A stretch of DNA of 34,493 nt from Kiritimatiellia bacterium. Its GTDB lineage: Bacteria; Verrucomicrobiota; Kiritimatiellia; UBA8416; JABMPJ01. Position 1 is the first letter of the stretch. Each line of letters opens with the position of its first letter. The stretch spans positions 4,747 through 39,239 of the forward strand of contig JAOZSS010000001.1 in NCBI GenBank assembly GCA_029939545.1, read 5' to 3'. This document shows positions 9,071 through 14,311 of the stretch, piece after piece. Under the pieces are notes generated by a model. It saw nothing but the letters and a program-made list of their open reading frames with translations. It had not been told where the DNA came from and made no database searches. The position numbers and the translations under genes were made by a program.

Positions 9071-10577
9071 TGGCGACGTAGCCAGCTTGCATCGCAGCCT
9101 CCATGCGCCCGATCTCTTCCCCGGTGAGCATGCTGAAGTGCGATGAGCGCTTTCGCGCAGAGAGATGTCCGTTGTTCTGCAGGCAGAAACGGATAAACAG
9201 GTCGATCTTCTGGTCCGGTAGATCCACGATCTTCTGTATCGCCGACTTGGTACGATCGTAGTTCTCGATGAAGTTCAGTTCCTCTACCAGCTCTGTGCTG
9301 ACGGTTCGATCGATGAACCGGAAGAGGGCTTCGACCTGTAGGGTCATATCCTGGTAGGCGTACCACCGCTGAACATCGTTGGTTACAGTCATTTTGCCCT
9401 GGTTGTCCAGGCTGTACTCGACAAGGGCCATCAACGGCCTGGAGAACGCTTCCAGCGATGCATCGTATTCGGCGGGATTTTTCAACATTGCCGCCGACAC
9501 TGGAAGCATCACGCCAGCCGGGCTGAATCCACACCGCGCCAGTATATTGTGAATCAGGAATCGGTGTATTCGACCGTTGCCGTCCTCAAACGGATGAATG
9601 AAGACGAACCCGTAGGCCACCGTTGCTGCATGAACCACAGCGGGGACACCGCCGCTCTCCATTGCCTTGTGGGTACCGATAAGACCGGCCATCAACTCGG
9701 ACACTGTCTCTGGTTTTGGGCAAGCGTAATGCACTTTTTCGTGCTGCCAGGAAATCGATTCCCCGACGTAGTTCTGACTCGTCCTGTAGTCGCTGTCACG
9801 GAACCGTGGGTCCACGGTCCGGTTCTGCAGGTCGACAAGTCTTTCCTTGGTGCAGAAGTCCTCTTGCTCCGCCAACTGTAGTAGCGCGATGAATCGCTCC
9901 GTTCGCGAAGATGTCGGCTTGATATGCTCGATCTCGAATGACGACTTGGTTTCCTTGGTATAGAGGTAGCTCATCGCTCGCCTCAGCATCTCCGGCGAAT
10001 AGCGAGCCACAATTTCCCTGCAACGCTCGGCCAGGTTTCTGTCTTCAAGTCGGCGCAGTGTCTCCGTCCGCCGGACGACGGGACAGAAATGGCAGTTTCC
10101 TGAGAGATTGTTGTTCACCCTCTGTCGGCGCACCTGTGGAGCGGGTGCCAGAGTGTAGTATTGGTCTGCGGCAAGAAGGTCGACGTAGTTGCCCCTATTC
10201 AGATCGGGCAGAGGCAACAGATTGCCCGTCAGGAACTCATATAGGAACCAGACCCGACGAGCGTATTTGCCGAGAGGCTTCAACTGGATGTAGCTTACGA
10301 TTTCAGATGAATCAGCAACGGGAAAAAGAGTAGCCAGAATTCCAAGGTTGATGCCGTCGTATTTCAGCGCAAACTCGAGGTGATCCCCCAACGAATCGCC
10401 TGGCCAGTAGGATGGAGGATAGATATCTGTGACGACGGCGCCCGCCGCCTCAGTGCGATGCGTACCGGAAGTTGCCACGAACGAGATGTGCCAGTTTGGC
10501 ACTACCTCAAGTGCGTAGCGTTTGACCAGTTCACCGTAGCCGGCAGGACGAATGGTCTTCTGTGATTCGGTTGTCAT
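9051..10577 (-). CDS. Fic-domain protein (probable AMP-transferase) with inhibitory motif
   Basis: A 508-aa protein with the full Fic active-site signature HPFEDGNGRIHR at 328-339, so nucleotide transfer (usually AMPylation of a target hydroxyl from ATP) is the expected reaction. A preceding helix carries SSFEIEH (212-218). This fits the (S/T)xxxE inhibitory motif of Fic proteins with S213 and E217, placed N-terminal to the core as in class II enzymes that self-inhibit. The N-terminal ~160 residues form an additional domain ending in a CHFC pair (C162, C165); its role is unknown. The C-terminal ~110 residues look helical and may be a winged-helix region. AAGGA lies about ten bases before the ATG. 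It is flanked by tail copies A and B. It could be a toxin, a signalling enzyme or a phage-defence protein; no separate antitoxin gene is seen. Confidence 0.93.
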   Translation of the reverse strand: MTTESQKTIRPAGYGELVKRYALEVVPNWHISFVATSGTHRTEAAGAVVTDIYPPSYWPGDSLGDHLEFALKYDGINLGILATLFPVADSSEIVSYIQLKPLGKYARRVWFLYEFLTGNLLPLPDLNRGNYVDLLAADQYYTLAPAPQVRRQRVNNNLSGNCHFCPVVRRTETLRRLEDRNLAERCREIVARYSPEMLRRAMSYLYTKETKSSFEIEHIKPTSSRTERFIALLQLAEQEDFCTKERLVDLQNRTVDPRFRDSDYRTSQNYVGESISWQHEKVHYACPKPETVSELMAGLIGTHKAMESGGVPAVVHAATVAYGFVFIHPFEDGNGRIHRFLIHNILARCGFSPAGVMLPVSAAMLKNPAEYDASLEAFSRPLMALVEYSLDNQGKMTVTNDVQRWYAYQDMTLQVEALFRFIDRTVSTELVEELNFIENYDRTKSAIQKIVDLPDQKIDLFIRFCLQNNGHLSARKRSSHFSMLTGEEIGRMEAAMQAGYVATTDENG

Positions 10578-10708
10578 GGCGCACCAGTCCTTCTGAATCG
10601 CTTACGACCACAAGAATACGTTTATATATGAGCACATGACAAGGAAAACGTTTACGTGCGAGCGTAATTGATGGATAACGTTCAGATGTTGATGCCTGAG
10701 GTCTATGA
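10578..10708. promoter_or_regulatory. Three ACGTTYA direct repeats spaced exactly 30 bp, upstream of the Fic gene
   Basis: ACGTTTA occurs at 10618-10624 and 10648-10654 and ACGTTCA at 10678-10684. All are on the same strand, with identical 30-bp periodicity and similar A-rich sequence before each. This places the sites on about the same helix face upstream of the leftward Fic gene, as in an iterated operator. AT-rich promoter-like sequence (TTTATATATG) lies between them. The regulatory role is inferred. Confidence 0.4.
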
Positions 10709-10931
10709 AGTCCACCTCCTGCCGCCGGAGCTCGACTGGAAAGGCCCCGACGGCCTCGGCACCATCCGATTCGAGCAACGGCCCACCGACGACCCCCTGC
10801 ACCTGACCCTCATGCAGGAAGTCAACCTGAACCCAGCCGTCATCCGACCCGAAGCCTACCCCGTCCTCCTCGACCTCCACCAACAGCTCCAGCACCCGTC
10901 CGTTCGGACGATACTGGTGGAGCTGGAGTAA
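10709..10931 (+). pseudogene. Gene-tail repeat, copy B (orphan 3' end of a transglutaminase-like gene)
   Basis: This copy encodes the same ~74 C-terminal residues as 7829-8051 (LLPPELDWKGPDGLGT to the final LVELE) and ends in TAA. It lacks every upstream domain. The ORF track extends it left to 10668 (MMDNVQMLMPEVYEVH), giving an 87-aa frame with no signal peptide and no clear ribosome-binding site. Substitutions relative to copy A mostly preserve or conservatively change residues (I to L, I to V), so it was probably derived from a functional gene. It is best read as an orphan gene end left by recombination, although a translated 87-aa protein cannot be excluded. A TCCTTTG-CTC-CAAAGGA hairpin follows at 10942-10958. 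The rest of 10932-11032 holds nothing recognisable. Confidence 0.8.
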
Positions 10932-11032
10932 GCCAAGGCATTCCTTTGCTCCAAAGGATTGATTGCTCAGTGTAAACACATAGGCGGCGAACTGCGTTGC
11001 ACTCTCACAGGAGGATGCACACTCTCGCGCTA

Positions 11033-11392
11033 TCATTTAGGTCGACGGATGCGCAGCTTAGTGTCTGTGGCCACCACAAGACACGCTGACCAGGCATCGA
11101 CACGTTCGGTCTGAAAAAGACCCAAGATTCGTGCCGTCAAGGCGTGAAGGCCGGGATCACGCAACCTTACCAGAAGAATACCGTGATGGTTACCGGGAAC
11201 GAAACGTCGGATATCGGAGAAGTCAAGATCCTGAGTGATCAGGAATCGGCCCGCTTCACTCGCGTATCGCCACACATCGTCATCATCATGCCCCGCTATG
11301 CCCTCTGAGATAACGGTATCGACATCATGGCCGAGATCTTCGATGGCCTCCTGGAGAGAAGCGGGAATATTCTCATCCAGTTTGATCTTCAT
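11033..11392 (-). CDS. DUF5615-family PIN-like toxin component
   Basis: A 119-aa protein beginning MKIKLDENIPASLQEAI, the typical DUF5615 opening with the acidic D6/E7 pair. It continues with LGHDVDTV, DDDVWRYASEAGRFLITQDLDFSDI and a basic C terminus (LRIRRPK). The family has a PIN-like nuclease fold and is usually the toxin partner of a DUF433 protein; RNase activity is inferred from family. The start is the ATG at 11392, which overlaps the stop of the DUF433 gene by four bases (ATGA). It has no ribosome-binding site of its own, so translation is probably coupled. The longer ORF-track start at 11518 merely runs into the DUF433 gene. Conserved acidic residues all look intact, so the toxin may be active. 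Confidence 0.9.
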   Translation of the reverse strand: MKIKLDENIPASLQEAIEDLGHDVDTVISEGIAGHDDDDVWRYASEAGRFLITQDLDFSDIRRFVPGNHHGILLVRLRDPGLHALTARILGLFQTERVDAWSACLVVATDTKLRIRRPK

Positions 11393-11628
11393 GCGAAGGC
11401 CGGTAGTGCCGGAACCGGAATATCTTCTTCTGTAGTCCGAGCCGCAAAGGCAATGACGGCACGAACAGCTTCTTCGGTGAGAGTGGGGAAATCCACCAGG
11501 ATGTCTGCGACGGTACACCCTTCAGCCAGGCTGGCTAGAACTGTGCGCAGGGATACACGCGTCCCCGCGATAACGGGTTCGCCCCCACATAGCGATGGAT
11601 TTCGCACAATAAACTTCGCGTAGTTCAT
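11389..11628 (-). CDS. DUF433-family antitoxin
   Basis: A 79-aa protein from ATG 11628 (MNYAKFIVRNPSLCGGEPVIAGTRVSL), the classical DUF433 start with the GxPxIxGTR motif. A helix-turn-helix-like region follows (VLASLAEGCTVADILVDFPTLTEEAVRAVIAFA). The family is a small DNA-binding antitoxin paired with DUF5615. A strong GGGAGG sits about 23 bases further upstream, so a slightly longer protein from a non-ATG codon (TTG at 11664) is possible. The start region lies a few tens of bases from decayed tail copy C. The gene would be first in a two-gene leftward operon and probably autoregulates it, as expected for such modules. Confidence 0.88.
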   Translation of the reverse strand: MNYAKFIVRNPSLCGGEPVIAGTRVSLRTVLASLAEGCTVADILVDFPTLTEEAVRAVIAFAARTTEEDIPVPALPAFA

Positions 11629-11666
11629 GAGAATAGTTTCAATGACGAGTACCTCCCCCGTCAAGC

Positions 11667-11867
11667 CGATTCGAGGCGACTTGCGGCTTCACAACGGCCC
11701 ACCACATCGCACTCGTGCAGGATGTCGACCTCAACCCAGCCGTCATCCGCCCCGAAGCCTGTCCCGTCCTCCTCAACCTCCACCAACAGCTCCAGCACCC
11801 GTCCGTTCGGACCATCCTGGTGGAGCTGGAGTGACGGCAGATGTTCTTCCAAAGGACGGGTGGGGCA
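11667..11867 (+). pseudogene. Gene-tail repeat, copy C (decayed)
   Basis: The frame ending at TGA 11832-11834 reads LVQDVDLNPAVIRPEACPVLLNLHQQLQHPSVRTILVELE, plainly the same C terminus as copies A and B. Upstream the match breaks: CCGATTCGAG is followed by about 16 extra bases before CAACGGCCCACC resumes, and a stretch present in A and B is missing. After the stop, ACGGCAGATGTTCTTCCAAA closely follows copy A's flank (ACGGCAGGTGTTCTTCCAAA), so A and C share more than coding sequence. It is the oldest or most damaged of the three tails and has no start codon or domains. Confidence 0.82.
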
Positions 11868-12119
11868 CTGCCGACAGTGGGCAGCTCGGGGGGCTGAGGA
11901 GGCGGGGCGGGAGAGGAGACGATGCTCCCGGTGTAGGGCGGCACTGCGCGCGGCTTACGTAAGGCTTACGTAAGACCCCGAACTCCACGCAAGCTATGCC
12001 GGGCACGTCGCACCTGTAGGGATGCTGGAGGTCTGAGGTCAAGACTCGATCACTCCGGCGCACCGAAGTGCGCCATTGCTTGCGTGTGAGCACGACGTTG
12101 GCAGAAAAGTGATTGGCGA
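11868..12119. promoter_or_regulatory. Non-coding stretch with tandem CTTACGTAAG palindromes
   Basis: No convincing gene is present between tail copy C and the DUF6364 antitoxin. The notable element is GGCTTACGTAA repeated twice in tandem (11952-11973). It gives two CTTACGTAAG palindromes (11954-11963 and 11965-11974) whose centres are 11 bp apart, about one helical turn. This resembles a paired operator. No promoter or adjacent start is obvious, so function is unproven. Confidence 0.4.
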
Positions 12120-12148
12120 GACGTACACAATTCGAGATACTGTACGTC
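12120..12148 (+). promoter_or_regulatory. Inverted-repeat operator and possible promoter abutting the antitoxin start
   Basis: GACGTACA (12120-12127) and TGTACGTC (12141-12148) form a perfect 8-bp inverted repeat with a 13-bp spacer, and the right arm ends immediately before the ATG of the DUF6364 antitoxin. A weak promoter overlaps it: TTGGCG at 12114-12119 and TACTGT at 12138-12143 (18-bp spacing). Antitoxin operators commonly occupy this place. The predicted transcript would be almost leaderless. Confidence 0.5.
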
Positions 12149-12381
12149 ATGAATACAAAACTGACATTAAGAATTGACATGTTTGTGCATCAGGCGAAGG
12201 CGCACGCCGCACGCCGCGGCAAGTCGGTTTCACAGATGTTTAGCGAATTTGTGGCGGCCCTGGCCTCGAGCAGACCTAAGCCTGCTCTTCCCCCGGTACA
12301 GGCTCCCTGGTGGGGATCATGAAGGGCCACCGGGTGTCAGAGAAGGACTACAAGAAACATCTTGGGAAGAAGTACTCTTGA
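12149..12381 (+). pseudogene. Frameshifted DUF6364-type antitoxin
   Basis: The intact frame gives MNTKLTLRIDMFVHQAKAHAARRGKSVSQMF..., a DUF6364-type ribbon-helix-helix-like antitoxin, but stops at 12322 after 57 residues. From 12298 the next frame continues the family's usual end: TGSLVGIMKG, then VSEKDYKKHLGKKYS and a stop at 12379-12381. Restoring one base between 12297 and 12298 (CCGGT-ACA) rejoins them as LPPVTGSLVGIMKG, so a single-base deletion is the simplest explanation. The N-terminal DNA-binding half could still be made and bind the adjacent operator, but the C-terminal toxin-neutralising part is out of frame. The partner toxin start overlaps the original stop (TTGA). Confidence 0.78.
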
Positions 12382-12494
12382 GAGTTCTGGTTGACACCAA
12401 CATCATTCTCGATGTGCTCCTTGACCGGAAGCCCTTCGTCGAGCACGCAACTCGGATCTTTGCGCTTGTCGAGAAATCCTGTCTTCTTCCTTGA
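12378..12494 (+). pseudogene. Truncated PIN-domain (VapC-type) toxin
   Basis: From TTG 12378 the frame reads [33 protein letters not shown], the first ~33 residues of a PIN-domain RNase with the first catalytic Asp (VDTN). Homology then ceases abruptly at about 12477-12486, where the antisense end of msrB begins, and a stop appears at 12494. At least two later catalytic acidic residues and three-quarters of the domain are missing, so the toxin is dead. It belongs with the frameshifted antitoxin immediately upstream. The break marks the right boundary of the accessory island. Confidence 0.8.
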
Positions 12495-12957
12495 ACCCCA
12501 AGCTGGCGGAGTTGATGCAGTAGCGCTGGCCGGTGGGTTGGGGGCCGTCTTCGAAGACGTGGCCGAGGTGGCCGCCGCAGTTGGAGCAGAGCACTTCGGT
12601 GCGCCGCATGCCGACGCTGCTGTCGACACGCTCAGCTATGTTGGACGCATGTGAGGTCTGGTAGAAACTCGGCCAGCCGCAACCGGACTCATACTTCTCA
12701 CCGGACGCGAATAGTTCTGCCCCGCAACCGGCGCAGGTGTACGTGCCCGCCTGCTTGTTGTGCAGGAGCGCCCCGGTTCCGGCCCGTTCGGTGCCTGCCT
12801 TACGCAACACCCGATACTGCATAGGCGTCAGTTGCGCTTTCCATTCGGCGTCAGTCTTCTCAACATTCGTACCCATGGTCTTCTCCGCATTCTCAACCAC
12901 CGTTTGCCGACATGACACCAACATGGCCAATGAACAGATAGTGACGGCCGTCTTCAT
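12403..12957 (-). CDS. msrB: Peptide-methionine (R)-S-oxide reductase, probable lipoprotein
   Basis: The product reduces methionine-R-sulfoxide in proteins. ATG 12957 has GGGAGG six bases upstream and gives a signal sequence with lipobox LVSC (C16), so the enzyme is probably an exported lipoprotein that repairs envelope proteins. The MsrB fold is complete: zinc cysteines C75/C78 (CAGC) and C124/C127 (CSNC), [17 protein letters not shown], and the catalytic C147 in RYCINSASL. The usual end of the family comes soon after that motif. Here about 25 extra, Arg-rich residues follow ([13 protein letters not shown]...), encoded by the antisense strand of the truncated PIN toxin. The native stop was therefore lost at the island junction. 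Activity is probably kept because the core is intact. It follows rsmI by 46 bp in the same direction. Confidence 0.93.
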   Translation of the reverse strand: MKTAVTICSLAMLVSCRQTVVENAEKTMGTNVEKTDAEWKAQLTPMQYRVLRKAGTERAGTGALLHNKQAGTYTCAGCGAELFASGEKYESGCGWPSFYQTSHASNIAERVDSSVGMRRTEVLCSNCGGHLGHVFEDGPQPTGQRYCINSASLGFKEEDRISRQAQRSELRARRRASGQGAHRE

Positions 12958-13003
12958 TTGTGCCTCCCGTCCCACTCTCCCACGTTCGCATCGTCTCACC
13001 TTC

Positions 13004-13705
13004 TCACTCACTCCCCACATCCCTCGCAAACTTCGGATTGTTGCCGGCAATGACGATGGTGACTTCGCCTTTGACTTTGCCCTCGGCGAACTGTTCAGCC
13101 AGGTCGGACAGGAAGCCACGCGAAACCCGTTCGAACTTTTTGGTCAGTTCGATACAGACCGCGGCCTCGCGATCGCCCAGCACGTCATGCGCCGCAGCGA
13201 GACACTTGCCGACACGGAATGGCGACTCAAACAAAACGAGCGTATGGGGCAAGTCCCGCTCGGTCTCGAAGAAGCGCTTCAGGGCGCCAGCCTTGCGCGG
13301 CGGAAAGCCTTTAAAGGTATAGCTGGAGGTGGAAAGCCCTGACACCACGAGGGCCACCGGCACGGACGAGGCGCCGGGAATCACCTGCAGCTCGAGGTCG
13401 CGCTCCACGGCGAGCCGGACGAGGCGGTATCCGGGATCGCTGATTCCGGGCATGCCGCCATCCGAACAGAGCGCAACGGTGTGGCCGTCCTCCAAGGCGC
13501 GCACGAGTCGTTGACCGGCCCGCTTCTCGTTCCCTTCGCGGTAGGAGATGAGTTCGGAGGGGCGGGGAATATCAAAATGCTGTAGCAGAATACGCGTCCG
13601 GCGCGTGTCTTCACAGGCAATCACGTCGGCCGCCGTGAGTGCTTCGACACCACGTCGGCTCATGTCATCCAGGTTGCCGATCGGTGTAGCTACAACATAG
13701 AGCAT
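13004..13705 (-). CDS. rsmI: 16S rRNA (cytidine-1402-2'-O)-methyltransferase
   Basis: A 233-aa tetrapyrrole-methylase-fold enzyme that uses SAM to 2'-O-methylate C1402 in the ribosomal decoding centre. Diagnostic segments in order are [66 protein letters not shown] and FESPFRV. The C-terminal extension found in longer RsmI proteins is short or absent, which is common. GGGAAGGAAAC precedes the ATG. It is leftward, between the STAS gene and msrB. Confidence 0.95.
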   Translation of the reverse strand: MLYVVATPIGNLDDMSRRGVEALTAADVIACEDTRRTRILLQHFDIPRPSELISYREGNEKRAGQRLVRALEDGHTVALCSDGGMPGISDPGYRLVRLAVERDLELQVIPGASSVPVALVVSGLSTSSYTFKGFPPRKAGALKRFFETERDLPHTLVLFESPFRVGKCLAAAHDVLGDREAAVCIELTKKFERVSRGFLSDLAEQFAEGKVKGEVTIVIAGNNPKFARDVGSE

Positions 13706-13758
13706 ACTCAGTTTCCTTCCCTGGGGAAGTGGACGTTATGGGTAAGCTGATTCCGGCA

Positions 13759-14253
13759 TCATGGCGACTTGCGCTGTACGGCATCACGTAGCGTGTCAAC
13801 CGTTGTGCTGAAGCGGTCCACATTGCGTTCATCCAAGTCCATCAGTTCGCTATGCGCTTCCAGCAACGTCTCGGGCATGGGAACGGACTTCTCGATGAGG
13901 GGAATATCCTCCAGGTAGAACGGTACGGTGTCTACGCAGGGACGAATATCGAACGCGGTCTCAAACCCCATGTTTTCAAGCAGAATGTTGATATCTTCAC
14001 TCGTCGACAGAAGCGTCGGCTTGCGGTGGTGGTGTGCAATGAAACGACGTGCGATCTTGGCCAGCAGTCCCAAGATCGTGCTGTCGATATGCTCGGTCTT
14101 GCGCATATCGATGATGATGTCGGAGAGCGTCTGGTTGATCGACTCCTCAATGAACGCATCGAAGCGGCGACTCATGGTGAATGTAACGCGCCCGGTCAGC
14201 CTGATATGGCAGACCCCATCTTCAGTCGCTGTCTGTATATTGAATTCGCTCAC
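13759..14253 (-). CDS. STAS-domain protein, anti-sigma-factor-antagonist type
   Basis: A 164-aa protein starting at GTG 14253 (AGGA upstream). Residues ~5-105 form a STAS domain: VCHIRLTGRVTF, DIIIDMRKTEHIDSTILGLLAKIARRF and the later GFETAFDI. S58 in HIDSTILG is the position normally phosphorylated by a partner HPK/RsbW-type kinase and dephosphorylated by a PP2C/SpoIIE phosphatase. Exactly such a phosphatase is encoded 58 bp upstream on the same strand, so the pair is very likely a partner-switching module. About 55 residues follow the STAS domain (VPMPETLLEAHSELMDLDER...) and look helical; they may contact the partner. No kinase or sigma factor is encoded nearby, so the output is unknown. 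Confidence 0.85.
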   Translation of the reverse strand: MSEFNIQTATEDGVCHIRLTGRVTFTMSRRFDAFIEESINQTLSDIIIDMRKTEHIDSTILGLLAKIARRFIAHHHRKPTLLSTSEDINILLENMGFETAFDIRPCVDTVPFYLEDIPLIEKSVPMPETLLEAHSELMDLDERNVDRFSTTVDTLRDAVQRKSP

Positions 14254-14270
14254 AACATCCTAAGAATAGA

Positions 14271-14304
14271 CGGTTCGAGGTTTAAGGTTCAAGGTTCAAG
14301 GTTC
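14271..14304 (+). repeat. AAGGTTC tandem microrepeat between STAS and phosphatase genes
   Basis: AAGGTTC is repeated three times exactly (14284-14290, 14291-14297, 14298-14304), preceded by degenerate units (CGGTTCG, AGGTTT). It fills most of the short gap between two cotranscribed genes. Such 7-mer arrays are usually slippage-prone spacer DNA. Confidence 0.6.
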
Positions 14305-14311
14305 CTGGGTC

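Noticed and set aside
10602-11036. 144-aa ORF on the - strand and similar antisense ORFs at 7704-8201 and 11661-11852
   Set aside because: Their mutual similarity (LLVEVEEDG and neighbours) is only the reverse strand of the three tail copies, not an independent protein family.
10982-11060. AGGAGG followed by ATG on the + strand
   Set aside because: The frame gives only a short peptide running antisense into the DUF5615 gene, with no sign of coding constraint.
8052-12480. Prophage or classical integrative element
   Set aside because: No integrase, transposase, phage structural gene or tRNA attachment site is seen; the only tRNA (27762) is far away and intact.
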